A DNA stretch of 64,000 nt from Ferruginibacter sp. GTDB lineage: Bacteria > Bacteroidota > Bacteroidia > Chitinophagales > Chitinophagaceae. The translations under genes and the position numbers were made by a program. The notes beneath the pieces are model-generated. The model did not search any database, was not told where the DNA came from, and saw only the letters and a list, made by a program, of their open reading frames with translations. Of the stretch, positions 19,285-28,066 are shown piece after piece. Position 1 is the stretch's first letter; the number at the start of each line of letters is the position of its first letter. The stretch covers positions 55,642-119,641 of the forward strand of contig NZ_JAQBNR010000039.1 of assembly GCF_028288465.1 (NCBI RefSeq). The letters run 5' to 3'.

Positions 19285-19359
19285 AGAGTGGCCGTTCAAA
19301 TGGTCTTCGAAATAAAGCAGCAGCTCAGACAATACCAGGGAAAAAAGCTCCTGCTTTTC

Positions 19360-19713
19360 TTAAAAACCCCTTACCATTCCCATTGCCTCTATAGCCATTT
19401 TTTGATTCAGTTCAAATGTTAGTTCTTTGTGGTTGATGGTATCTACAATGGTACCAATAAAACAAAGACCCGCGGTAAAAAAATAAAGGATGCCCATTCC
19501 AATTTGTCCGGCAACAAACCGCTGAATGCCGGCAAAACCTACAAAACCAAGTACGCAACAAATTAAGATGGTTTCTGATCGTTTGCGTTTTGCATTGTAC
19601 AGCGAAATAAAAAGATGCAGTTTATCTTCCGGAAGATCTTTTGTAAAAGCCTTTAAAAAGGCAAGTTCATCAGGTTCAATGGTAGGTATCAGTGTAATTA
19701 AATTGGTGCTCAT
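19360..19713 (-). CDS. TM2-domain membrane protein
   Basis: The 117-residue protein has a soluble helical N-terminal region (about residues 1-45) and a TM2 domain: two hydrophobic helices joined by a short loop with FAGIQRFVAGQIGMGILYF and ending GTIVDTI. The ATG at 19713 overlaps the stop codon of the upstream DUF2752 gene (ATGA), so translation is likely coupled; the longer TTG start at 19761 is less likely. This gene pair recurs in Bacteroidota. The function of bacterial TM2 proteins is not known. Confidence 0.88.
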   Translation of the reverse strand: MSTNLITLIPTIEPDELAFLKAFTKDLPEDKLHLFISLYNAKRKRSETILICCVLGFVGFAGIQRFVAGQIGMGILYFFTAGLCFIGTIVDTINHKELTFELNQKMAIEAMGMVRGF

Positions 19714-20015
19714 GTCAATATCAATTTTGGTTTTAATGAAAGTTGTACTATACGATGACAAATAATAATCACGGCCAGTATCCCAAGCGGGTGATGGTGA
19801 AAAGATGAAACCAATTGCAGGTGGAGGGCGTCATGTATAGCATGGCCTATTCCGCATCCGGGGCATGCGTGTATATTGAGCCTGCTGAAAATACAGAGCG
19901 TGGGAGCACTGCGCTCCGGGCGCATACAAAACATCAGTAACAGCGACAGGCACCAGAACAATCGTTCAAAATTTTTACTTAAAAAATGTTTTGCCCGTTT
20001 TATTAATGTATCCAT
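19710..20015 (-). CDS. DUF2752 membrane protein
   Basis: The 101-residue protein has the DUF2752 signature CPGCGIGHAIHDALH near residues 51-65, between a first hydrophobic helix (WCLSLLLMFCM) and a second one (PLGILAVIIICHRIVQL). The Cys pair with the following His could bind metal or haem, but this is not proven for the family. The start ATG at 20015 is clear, and the stop overlaps the start of the TM2 gene by four bases. The two small membrane proteins are therefore made together. Confidence 0.88.
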   Translation of the reverse strand: MDTLIKRAKHFLSKNFERLFWCLSLLLMFCMRPERSAPTLCIFSRLNIHACPGCGIGHAIHDALHLQLVSSFHHHPLGILAVIIICHRIVQLSLKPKLILT

Positions 20016-20238
20016 TTTAAAATCTTGTTATTGCATTTTGATTACAAAGTGTAAGGCAAATAAAAGGATTAGCAATGTTTAATAAAAATACCTTTTATAT
20101 GTATGCAACCCTGATTTTATTTTACGAACGGTACCAGCATCATACATATGCTTTTAATAAAAATCATATTGTGCGGTGATTGATATCATTGGGATCAGGC
20201 TGTATATAATGGTACTTTTAAATCCTAAAAAGTTTATC

Positions 20239-21063
20239 ATGAAAGCGATTATAGTTCCTGTAGATTTTTCAACAACAGCTGCCAACGCAGCTGAGTTTGC
20301 CGGCAACCTGGCCGCGTTTTATGGTGCCGATCTATTGCTGTACAATGCGTACGAAATTCCGGTTGCATTAAGTGAATATGCCTACCCGGTATTTGATGTG
20401 GGCGAAATGCAAAAAGCAGCCATTCATGAGCTGGAAATTCTTAAAGAAAACACAAAGGCAAAGGTGCGTGGCAGCATCAACATTAATATAAAAGCAGAAA
20501 TGATCACACTCGAAACTGGCCTGCAGACCTTGTGTGCTGAAATCAACCCCAGTCTTGTTGTGATGGGCCTCTCAGGCAAGAACGCACTTACCCGTTTGAT
20601 TGTAGGCAGTAACACCATCAAGGCAATTCACTATTTAAAATACCCGATACTGGTAGTGCCGCCCAAAGCTGAGTTTATTCCCATCCGGAAAATAGGACTG
20701 GCCTGTGATTATAAAAAAGTCGTAGAGTCTACGCCATTAGCACTGCTCAAAAAAATCGTAACAGATTTCAGGGCAGAGCTGCATGTATTAAATGTAGATT
20801 TTGAGAACATGCATTTTCAACCAGGGATGCTAAAAGAAAGTTTTGTGTTATCTGAAATGCTGAAGGAACTTAAACCAGAATATCACAGCATAGAGTCTGC
20901 CGATGTTATCAACGGACTAAACAATTTTGCAATTCATTCTAAATTAGACTGGATTGTAGTGATACCCAAAAAACACTCTGTGGTACAAAAAATATTCACC
21001 CGCAGCCAAACGCAACAATTGTTATATCATACCACCATACCAATACTGTGTATACATGAGTAA
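20239..21063 (+). CDS. Tandem-domain universal stress protein
   Basis: The 274-residue protein contains two UspA folds. The first, MKAIIVPVDFSTTAANAAEF to about residue 145, has a full ATP-binding signature: GLSG, nine residues, then GSN. The second half (about 150-274) lacks that clear motif. Such proteins respond to stress or low oxygen and may bind ATP. I chose the ATG at 20239 because the fold starts there; a GTG at 20176 would add 21 unrelated residues. The gene stands alone, convergent with the cyclase-containing operon. Confidence 0.92.
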   Translation: MKAIIVPVDFSTTAANAAEFAGNLAAFYGADLLLYNAYEIPVALSEYAYPVFDVGEMQKAAIHELEILKENTKAKVRGSININIKAEMITLETGLQTLCAEINPSLVVMGLSGKNALTRLIVGSNTIKAIHYLKYPILVVPPKAEFIPIRKIGLACDYKKVVESTPLALLKKIVTDFRAELHVLNVDFENMHFQPGMLKESFVLSEMLKELKPEYHSIESADVINGLNNFAIHSKLDWIVVIPKKHSVVQKIFTRSQTQQLLYHTTIPILCIHE

Positions 21064-21205
21064 AGAACAATACCAATTTGTGGATGACAATAGAGTCATG
21101 ATGGTGCAGCAATGAGCAGCCATATAACTGACTCTTTTCCCTACATCAGCTTCAATTAATTTTGTGAAAAATGGTAGAATTCATTTACAGGCCGAGATAA
21201 ACAAA

Positions 21206-22246
21206 TCAATCCAGTACCTCATACACATTCATCGGATGTGCTTTATTTTTAAGCGAAATTTCTCCTACTTTACGGCAGTTAAAAGACTCCTTTATTTTTT
21301 CATAGGTCTGTTCGCTGATTAATATCTGGCCTGGAGTGGCAGCGGCCTGCAGTCGCTGTGCTGTATTAACAGTATCACCAATAACCGTATAATCCAGCCT
21401 GCGCAGACTGGCTGCACCGATGTTGCCGGAAATCATCTCACCGCTGTTGATACCGATGGAAACCTTCGGCGTAAATGTAACTTTATCGTTAAGTGACGGC
21501 AACTTTTCTACCTGTGCTTTTGCGGCCAGGCAGGCATCAATCGCCCGGTCTAAATGGTACTTGCCCCTGAACACAGCCATTATAGCATCTCCAATAAATT
21601 TATCGATGTAGCCCTCATTTGCGATTACTTCTTTAACCATCACGTCGAAATATTTATTCAATAATTTAACAACGGTATCGGGCGATTCGGTTTCGCTGAT
21701 GGAAGTAAAGCTGCAGATATCCATAAAAACAACAGTGGCGTCAATCGTTTCATTGGCAGTAAGTGATGATTCAAATTCATGACTTCCCATAAAATTCAGC
21801 ACGGTTTCGTCCACATACATTTTAAGGATGTTATTTTCTTTGATGGCTTTCAGCGTTTCCCTTAACTGGGTAACATGTTTAATTGTTTTTATAATCGTGA
21901 GCGAGAGGTCTTCAAAGTTAATTGGTTTGGTTATAAAATCGAAAGCGCCGCGGTTCATTGCCGTGCGAATATTTTCCATATCGCCATATGCCGAAACAAT
22001 GACCGATTTTATAAGCGGGCTTGATTCGTTGAGCCTGCTGAGTAATGTCAGGCCATCCATTTCCGGCATATTAATGTCGCTCAATACAATGTCAACATCC
22101 GGGTGCTGCTGTATTTTATCCAGGGCATCATTGCCATTGGCAGCAAAAATAAATTCGTATTGCTGTTCCCTTATCTTCTGCCTGAATTTTTGTTTGATGA
22201 GCATTTCCAAATCGGCCTCGTCATCTGCTACCAATATTTTTGCCAT
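21206..22246 (-). CDS. Response regulator fused to class III adenylate cyclase
   Basis: The 346-residue protein has a receiver domain (residues 1-122; acidic Asp8/Asp9, phospho-acceptor Asp57 in LSDINMPEMDG, Lys107) and, after a coiled linker, a class III nucleotidyl cyclase domain (about 165-346). Metal ligands are Asp176 (FMDICSF) and Asp220 (FIGDAIMAVF). Lys216 in DKFIGD fits adenine recognition. DYTVIGDTVNTAQRL supplies the Asn and Arg (294, 298) that stabilise the transition state. All catalytic residues appear present, so it should make cAMP when phosphorylated. Its ATG overlaps the stop of the stand-alone regulator upstream by one base, and the kinase of the same operon is its likely partner. 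Confidence 0.93.
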   Translation of the reverse strand: MAKILVADDEADLEMLIKQKFRQKIREQQYEFIFAANGNDALDKIQQHPDVDIVLSDINMPEMDGLTLLSRLNESSPLIKSVIVSAYGDMENIRTAMNRGAFDFITKPINFEDLSLTIIKTIKHVTQLRETLKAIKENNILKMYVDETVLNFMGSHEFESSLTANETIDATVVFMDICSFTSISETESPDTVVKLLNKYFDVMVKEVIANEGYIDKFIGDAIMAVFRGKYHLDRAIDACLAAKAQVEKLPSLNDKVTFTPKVSIGINSGEMISGNIGAASLRRLDYTVIGDTVNTAQRLQAAATPGQILISEQTYEKIKESFNCRKVGEISLKNKAHPMNVYEVLD

Positions 22247-22620
22247 CAGTAAATCAATTTAAATTTTTCTTTTAATAAAGTAAAGTCAACCGGCTTGGTT
22301 AAAAAATCGTCGGCACCCAGTTGTTTGGCCATATTAAAATTTTCTGCGTCACCGTAAGCAGTAATCATCATCACCATTGGAGGTGGTTTGTGGTATTTTT
22401 GTTTGATGTGTCCCAGTAATTCCAGCCCACTCATGCCAGGCATATTGATATCGCTTAAAATTAATACGGCTTCATGCTCGTGTTGATTTAAATATATCAA
22501 AGCGTCTTCACCTGAAAATGCGAAAACAAATTCAAGCGATTTGTCTTTTATCTCTTTTCTGAACCGTTGCTCAAACAGGGTTTGAATATCCCGTTCGTCA
22601 TCTACTACTAATATTTTCAT
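22246..22620 (-). CDS. Stand-alone receiver-domain response regulator
   Basis: The 124-residue protein is a bare receiver domain: acidic Asp7/Asp8 in VVDDERD, phospho-acceptor Asp57 in LSDINMPGMSG, the switch Thr in MITAYGD and the conserved Lys109 in FLTKP. No output domain is attached, so it likely acts by protein contact or as a phosphate relay, similar to CheY/Spo0F. It sits 18 bp after the histidine kinase and is translationally coupled (TGATG) to the regulator-cyclase. Its receiver resembles that of the cyclase protein, pointing to duplication. Confidence 0.93.
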   Translation of the reverse strand: MKILVVDDERDIQTLFEQRFRKEIKDKSLEFVFAFSGEDALIYLNQHEHEAVLILSDINMPGMSGLELLGHIKQKYHKPPPMVMMITAYGDAENFNMAKQLGADDFLTKPVDFTLLKEKFKLIY

Positions 22621-22638
22621 TGGTTAAATATATAGAAT

Positions 22639-24018
22639 TTATGCTGGTAATAATATAGTGAATTCTGTTCCTGTTCCTTCTGATGTATGAACGGTCAATT
22701 GGCCGCCATGCCCCTTGGTAATGATGTCATAACTCATACTTAAGCCAAGCCCGGTGCCCTGGCCCGTGGGTTTGGTGGTAAAAAACGGTTGAAATATCTT
22801 ATCCATAATATTTGCCGGAATGCCGGGCCCGTTATCTCTCACCGTAAGGGAAACAAGGGTTCCTTCGTCTTCTGTTGGCGGTATCAGCGCCGTAGTAACC
22901 CAAACTGTCGGCGTTTTATGATTTGCTGCAACTGTATTGTCCGGTAATGCAGAAGGTTGTGAGGCCGCGTAAAACGCATTGGTAATTAAGTTTAAAATTA
23001 CGCGGCCAATATCCTGAGGAATTACGTTGATGGGAGGGATGTAGCGGTCAAAATCTGTTTTCATTGCGGCGTTGAACGATTTGTCTTTTGCCCGCAAACC
23101 ATGATAGGCCAGTCTTAAATATTCATCTGCCAGTTTGTTGATATCGGTTGGTTCTTTAATACCATTGCTGTTGCGGCTGTGCTGCAGCATGCCTTTCACA
23201 ATTGAATCCGCCCTTTTACCATGATGATTTATTTTTTGCTCATTTGCCGCAATGTCTGCAGCAATGGCAAGTACTTCTTCCGAATCTCCTTTGGCGATCG
23301 CCTCCTTCATCTCTTCAATGAGTTCAGTGTTTACTTCCGAAAAATTATTAATGAAGTTTAACGGGTTTTGAATTTCGTGAGCTATGCCGGCTGTTAGTTC
23401 GCCCAGCGATGCCAATTTTTCTGATTGAATCAGCTGCGCCTGGGTGGTCTTTAATTCAGTCAATGCCTCTTCCAGCGTTTCTTTTTGACTGGTCAGCTCT
23501 GCTGTGCGTTCTGCCACTTGTATTTCCAGTTGGGCTTTCATGGAAGCCATGAATTTATTCTTCTGCTCTTCTTCGTGCGTTTTTGATTGCTCTTTTATAA
23601 GTGCCTTTCGTTGTTTGTTATTGATGATTAGCAAGGCTATCATCCAGATAAAAGCAAAAAAACTGGCGGCTTCAAAAAAGTAATGAATCTTATTGTAAAA
23701 TGAAATGCTGATCAATTTAAAAACGTCTTCTACAAAACTTACTAAAATCAACGGCAGTACTGCAAACATCGTAGGCCGCTCGGAACTAAATTCATCATTT
23801 AAATAAATGATCCCCAAAACAACGGCCACTACGCCATTTGCAATCCAGCCGGAAAGCGGCTTTAAAAAATTAAATGAAGCCTGCACCGTAAATAGCGCAA
23901 TGCACACAAACATAAGCCCAAGCAGTATTTTTTCCCATTGGGGGAACGCTGTTTTTGTCTTAAATTTTTTGCGCAGCCGCAGGATGATAAAAAATGCAAT
24001 AAAAATCTGTAAATCCAT
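22639..24018 (-). CDS. Membrane histidine kinase, first gene of the cyclase operon
   Basis: The 459-residue kinase has an N-terminal region with about four to five hydrophobic helices (residues 3-12, 31-50, 57-73, 84-105, 116-132), a coiled coil to about residue 195, then the DHp domain with phospho-acceptor His214 in [12 protein letters not shown]. The HATPase domain follows with N-box NLITNAFYAAS, G1 DNGPGIP and GTGLGLS. No periplasmic sensor domain of size is present, so the signal is probably sensed within the membrane. It starts the operon with two response regulators, and it diverges from the PycTM-like gene across 298 bp. Its catalytic part is closely related to the TPR kinases farther right. 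Confidence 0.93.
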   Translation of the reverse strand: MDLQIFIAFFIILRLRKKFKTKTAFPQWEKILLGLMFVCIALFTVQASFNFLKPLSGWIANGVVAVVLGIIYLNDEFSSERPTMFAVLPLILVSFVEDVFKLISISFYNKIHYFFEAASFFAFIWMIALLIINNKQRKALIKEQSKTHEEEQKNKFMASMKAQLEIQVAERTAELTSQKETLEEALTELKTTQAQLIQSEKLASLGELTAGIAHEIQNPLNFINNFSEVNTELIEEMKEAIAKGDSEEVLAIAADIAANEQKINHHGKRADSIVKGMLQHSRNSNGIKEPTDINKLADEYLRLAYHGLRAKDKSFNAAMKTDFDRYIPPINVIPQDIGRVILNLITNAFYAASQPSALPDNTVAANHKTPTVWVTTALIPPTEDEGTLVSLTVRDNGPGIPANIMDKIFQPFFTTKPTGQGTGLGLSMSYDIITKGHGGQLTVHTSEGTGTEFTILLPA

Positions 24019-24316
24019 TGGTGTCTTATTGTGTTAACTGCTTCACGGAAAAAAAGGTGATAACCGTAACTGCCATTTGTGCAACTAAATTAAAGAAAAT
24101 AAAGCACCTTTTGCTTATGCAAAAAGCTTATCAGCCAAACAACTAGAACGTAAAGGCTTTGTTTATATATTAAGCGTCTCTGCCTGGATTCTATCAGTCC
24201 TGTCATTTTGTTTACCTCGTTATACAAACTCGTTAAAGTAAACAGGCTCTTTGGTTTTTTAATTGATTTTAATCACACGATATTAATATATTTATACCGG
24301 AATATGAAGATTTGAA
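24019..24316. promoter_or_regulatory. Divergent promoter region of kinase operon and PycTM-like gene
   Basis: This A+T-rich spacer holds a 7-bp inverted repeat (TGTTTAC at 24209-24215 and GTAAACA at 24238-24244) and a repeated CTCGTTA inside it. It could be a regulator site; the evidence is only the symmetry. Confidence 0.35.
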
Positions 24317-25582
24317 ATGCGGCAATCAACCATCCCTGATATTATACACAACATGCAGTACGGTGAAATTTTAAATAAGGCGGAAAATTATATCAGTGAA
24401 TTGTACAGGCTCAATGCTGCAAAAAACTTGTACTATCATAACTATCAGCATGCCATGGAGGTGCTGTCCAATGCGAAAAAAATTGGGGCACATTATCAGC
24501 TGAATGATCAGTTATTCTTCGTTGTTTGCGCAGCGGCTTGTTTTCATGATTCCGGTATACTGGTGCCCGGTGACTTATTGCACGAAGATAAAAGTGCGGC
24601 GCTGGCGGATGAATTTTTTCACCAGGCCGGTGCAGCAGAGGATGATATCGCCACCATTAAACGATGCATATTGTCGACAAAAATGCCGCAGCAGCCACAG
24701 ACACTGGAAGAACAGATTGTTTGCGATGCCGATTTGTTTAACCTTGGCACTGCTGAGTTTAAAGAAAAAAACAAACAACTGAAAAAGGAAACAGAAGCAA
24801 GAACCAACACAAAAATAGACGGGATTGCCTGGCGGGCCTCGTCCGTCAGCCTGCTTGAAAATCACCGGTACCATACAACTTATTGCCAGGAGTTACTCAA
24901 TGAAACCAAGGCGCAAAACCTCGCCTGGTTAAAAAGTAAACAACAGGAAAAATTGCTGGAACTGCAACTGGCGGCTGCAGAACCATTGAGCGGGGCTGGT
25001 AGTGCCTCAGATAGCGGCATCCCAGGAAAGAAAAATAAAATAAAAGAAAAAGACAAGCCTGTAAAAGGGATTGAAACCATGTTCAGGATATCATCGGCCA
25101 ATAATGTGCGGATAAGTGTAATGGCGGATAATAAGGCCCATATAATGATTACGGTAAACTCTATTATTCTTTCTGTTTTACTGGGATTGGTTTTAAAAAA
25201 TCCGGATGAAAATCCGCATGTGCTGATACCCTCGTTTATTTTGCTGGCGGTGAGTGTAACTACTATTATTTATTCTGTACTGGCCACCCGCCCACATATT
25301 GGAGATGGCGAATTTACCAAAGAGCAGGTAGAAAAGAAATCGGTCAACCTGTTGTATTTCGGCAGCTTTTACAAGATGAATTTCAGGGAGTACAACGAAG
25401 GTATCAAGGCGATGATGGGTGACAGCGAATTTTTATACGGCAGTCTTACAAAGGACATTTTCTGGCAGGGAAAAGTGCTGGGCCGCAAATATCGCTTATT
25501 GCGGATTTCGTACACCATTTTTATGTACGGCCTTATTGCAGCTGTGGTTGCGTATGCCATCTCTGCTATTGTTTACAGGTAA
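24317..25582 (+). CDS. HD-domain phosphohydrolase with C-terminal PycTM-like (DUF5706) membrane domain
   Basis: The 421-residue protein combines an HD domain (about residues 25-215) with a Pycsar-effector-like membrane domain (about 254-421). HD residues visible are His45 (YHNYQHAMEV), His77-Asp78 (ACFHDSG) and Asp138 (CDADLF), a full metal set for a phosphohydrolase. After a charged linker (KKNKIKEKDK), FRISSANNVRISVMADNKAH starts the DUF5706-type region, with hydrophobic helices near 275-293, 302-323 and 397-419. In Pycsar defence, such domains respond to cyclic nucleotides and damage the membrane. In Bacteroidota, HD fusions like this also occur outside clear defence loci. Its divergent neighbour operon includes an adenylate cyclase. 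The SdiA-regulated-type gene follows after 21 bp. Confidence 0.85.
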   Translation: MRQSTIPDIIHNMQYGEILNKAENYISELYRLNAAKNLYYHNYQHAMEVLSNAKKIGAHYQLNDQLFFVVCAAACFHDSGILVPGDLLHEDKSAALADEFFHQAGAAEDDIATIKRCILSTKMPQQPQTLEEQIVCDADLFNLGTAEFKEKNKQLKKETEARTNTKIDGIAWRASSVSLLENHRYHTTYCQELLNETKAQNLAWLKSKQQEKLLELQLAAAEPLSGAGSASDSGIPGKKNKIKEKDKPVKGIETMFRISSANNVRISVMADNKAHIMITVNSIILSVLLGLVLKNPDENPHVLIPSFILLAVSVTTIIYSVLATRPHIGDGEFTKEQVEKKSVNLLYFGSFYKMNFREYNEGIKAMMGDSEFLYGSLTKDIFWQGKVLGRKYRLLRISYTIFMYGLIAAVVAYAISAIVYR

Positions 25583-25603
25583 CAGTACTATTAACATGCA
25601 CGT

Positions 25604-26479
25604 ATGCTTAAACCTATCTTACTATCAGCAAACAGTTTTTTTTGTTTAATGGTAGTATTGGTATGTGCCAATTGTAACAGCTCCGCACAATTTGGGAGCC
25701 CGGCGGGGTACGACTTTACCCGCCCTTCAAAAAAAACATTGCCAGCAGTTTTACATGAAATTTCAGGGATTGCAGTTGATAAAAAAAACGACAGTTCATT
25801 ATTGGCTATTGAGGATGAAGATGGAAAACTGTTTTCTTTTTCAATGAACGACAAAGCGCTCCGGTATTTGAAATTTGCAAAGAAGGGAGATTATGAAGAT
25901 GTGACCATTTTAAAAAACAACCAGGTTGCTGTACTAAAAAGCGATGGTTCAGTTTTTCTTTTTCGTGAAGCGGCTTTGCAAAATGAAAAGATTGACAGTG
26001 TAAAGGTTTACGACCATATTTTGCCGGAAGGCGAATATGAAGGTTTGTTTGCCGATGATAGTACACTTATCACGTTATGTAAAAACTGCCCGGAGGATAA
26101 GCAGAAAAAGGAAGTTTCTGTTTACAAATTGCAGTTGGCAGCATCGGATTCATTGCGTCTGCTAAGTTCTTTTAAGATAGATATATCGGCTATACAGGCA
26201 AAGGGTGAGGATGGAAAAATTAAATTTCATCCATCCGGAATTGCAAAGCATCCTGTAACAAAGGAATGGTTTATCATCTCATCAGTAAATAAACTGTTGC
26301 TGTTGTTAGACAGAGATTGGAAAGTTAAAACCTATTTTAAACTCAACCCGGCGCTGTTTAATCAACCGGAAGGAATCAGTTTTAACAGCAGGGGCGATTT
26401 GTATATCAGCAACGAAGGCGGCGAAGGAGCAGCGACTGTATTGTTTTTTAAGTACTTGCCCGGCGGTATTGTAAAATAA
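25604..26479 (+). CDS. SdiA-regulated-like beta-propeller protein
   Basis: The 291-residue protein has a signal sequence (to about residue 29, with LVCANC as a possible lipobox) and a six-bladed propeller pattern of the SdiA-regulated/phytase-like group. Segments include LPAVLHEISGIAVD, LLAIEDEDGKLFSF, GDYEDVTILKNNQVAVL, LPEGEYEGLFAD and FNQPEGISFNSRGDLYISNEG. It is likely periplasmic or outer-membrane anchored. It is 21 bp after the HD-PycTM gene, so the two are probably co-transcribed, though a shared role is not obvious. It ends four bases before a convergent gene. Confidence 0.8.
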   Translation: MLKPILLSANSFFCLMVVLVCANCNSSAQFGSPAGYDFTRPSKKTLPAVLHEISGIAVDKKNDSSLLAIEDEDGKLFSFSMNDKALRYLKFAKKGDYEDVTILKNNQVAVLKSDGSVFLFREAALQNEKIDSVKVYDHILPEGEYEGLFADDSTLITLCKNCPEDKQKKEVSVYKLQLAASDSLRLLSSFKIDISAIQAKGEDGKIKFHPSGIAKHPVTKEWFIISSVNKLLLLLDRDWKVKTYFKLNPALFNQPEGISFNSRGDLYISNEGGEGAATVLFFKYLPGGIVK

Positions 26480-26483
26480 CCAT

Positions 26484-27578
26484 TCAATCTTCTTTCAGCC
26501 CTTTTATCACTACATTACCGGTACCGTTTTTATCACAGGGATAACCGAATTCTTTTTTCATTTTGGCTGCGTTGTTTATTACGGCATAAAATTCATCCAG
26601 GTATTTAAGGGTAGTTTTTTTATATTTTTCATCCAGCAAAGTACAGTTTGTATAAATTGAATAGATGTCGTTTTTAATACGGTTGTATACAGCAACAGCA
26701 CTGTCGAATTTTGAAAAATTGTTTATGCAATAGCCTCTGTACCGCCGCTCCCTTACACTATTCATCAGTAGTTCTTCTGCCGGTTTTGCATAGGGCGTGT
26801 TCACGATTCCGGCATGATCAAAATCGTATGGAACGGCTACTGGTATTGCATTGGAGTCGGCGGCTATCAGTTTAATATTCTGCAGGTATTGAACCGACCA
26901 ATCTGTATTACCAATGAGGTATTCAAAAACTGACATCATTAAAAACGAATCGGTCTCGGTATCTTCTGGTTGTAATTTTTTTGATAGCGGAATGCTGTTA
27001 TTTCTTTTAGCCATTTGCTTTTCTTCTTCCAGGAAAACGGCAAAAAATGACGCTGCCATTTTTTTGCCGTTATTATCCAGCATATTTATTTTTACCAACC
27101 TCGCCCTAAAACTTTTAGGCGTAACCAGGTTATATAGTTTGTACGCCAGCCATTCCCTTATCACATATTCGTCGCCCTGGCAGGGCATTACCAGTTTTAT
27201 TTTATCCTGGTCTTTAAACACAGATAATTTAAAAAGATCGTTTTGTGTAAAATGTATTGACAAAGGCGGATACAAACAATTCTCTTTCAGCTTACGAAAA
27301 TGTCCGCGGGTTTTTCCCTGGGCATTAAGCGTTACTTCTGAGCTGTCATCCTGCCGGCAGGCAATGTTAATTGGATATAACCGGGGGTTTTCTGTTCTGT
27401 CATTTAGCAAGTCACGAAGGTTGCCGGAGAGGGTAATTTCCAGTACCTGGTCGCTGTCAAACAAGCCGGGGGAAACTTTTTTTAGCGATGCTGTCACAGA
27501 CGAAGGCGGTTGGCACCGGGTGCAAATAGCAATAAAAAGCAAACCGGCAGCAGTCATGGACCGCAGAAATATTTTCAT
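26484..27578 (-). CDS. Secreted CotH-kinase-like protein
   Basis: With the ATG at 27578 this is a 364-residue protein with a clear signal peptide (MKIFLRSMTAAGLLFIAIC); longer in-frame starts at 27656 and 27662 would bury that signal. The body recalls CotH-type atypical kinases: an N-terminal beta region, then VIREWLAYKLYNLVTP, FFAVFLEEEKQMAKR, GNTDWSVQYLQNIKLI and PVAVPYDFDHAGIVN, the last resembling the metal-binding Asp segment (PWDFD) of CotH. No spore context applies in this organism. The call is by motif pattern, so function remains open. It is convergent with the propeller gene. Confidence 0.6.
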   Translation of the reverse strand: MKIFLRSMTAAGLLFIAICTRCQPPSSVTASLKKVSPGLFDSDQVLEITLSGNLRDLLNDRTENPRLYPINIACRQDDSSEVTLNAQGKTRGHFRKLKENCLYPPLSIHFTQNDLFKLSVFKDQDKIKLVMPCQGDEYVIREWLAYKLYNLVTPKSFRARLVKINMLDNNGKKMAASFFAVFLEEEKQMAKRNNSIPLSKKLQPEDTETDSFLMMSVFEYLIGNTDWSVQYLQNIKLIAADSNAIPVAVPYDFDHAGIVNTPYAKPAEELLMNSVRERRYRGYCINNFSKFDSAVAVYNRIKNDIYSIYTNCTLLDEKYKKTTLKYLDEFYAVINNAAKMKKEFGYPCDKNGTGNVVIKGLKED

Positions 27579-28066
27579 TTGTATGTATTTGATAATTGAA
27601 AATGAATCGTTGTGCTTGCTAATGGATAAGTTGTTTTTGGAGGGGTCGTCTTTCATACGCAATTTTTAAGGAAACAACTCTTCTAAAGTTACCGTATTTA
27701 TTGCATAAAAGAAATAGCCATCTTTAAACAGGATACGTTTACCTACCGGCTATCACGGCTGGTATCCGTCTATATTTGTCAGTCCTTTTCTTTCACCAGG
27801 CTTCTTCCTTCAGCCTTGCCGGTGGGGTAGCAGTGGTTAATTTCAGCGCTTTGCCTCTATAAAGCTTAGTGGAGCTAAAATTGAAACCTTTACAACGCTT
27901 CGCTAATGCTGTCACAATGAGCTAACGGCTTTTATCATCTTTTGCAATTGCCATTTTATGTTGAATGTTATCCCGTATTAGGTTTGTCCCGCCTGCCTGT
28001 TTAAAAAATCGTTCCCCCAACAACAAGGGCAGAATTGTGATGGAACACGTTTTTAATTTCTGCCTT
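27579..28066. other. Intergenic region, 488 bp
   Basis: This stretch lies between the 3' end of a TPR kinase and the start of the CotH-like gene. It should contain the promoter of the latter. A loose inverted repeat (GGCAGAA near 28029 and TTCTGCC near 28061) is present; it lacks a T run in the kinase's direction. No gene was recognised. Confidence 0.45.

Noticed and set aside
19342..19358. Short A-rich hairpin between convergent genes as terminator
   Set aside because: The 6-bp stem is mostly A-T and has no clear run of T in either direction.
21206..25582. Canonical Pycsar defence operon
   Set aside because: The cyclase has a receiver domain and adenylate-cyclase residues, is on the other strand from the PycTM-like gene, and the latter carries an HD domain. 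This is not the usual two-gene arrangement.
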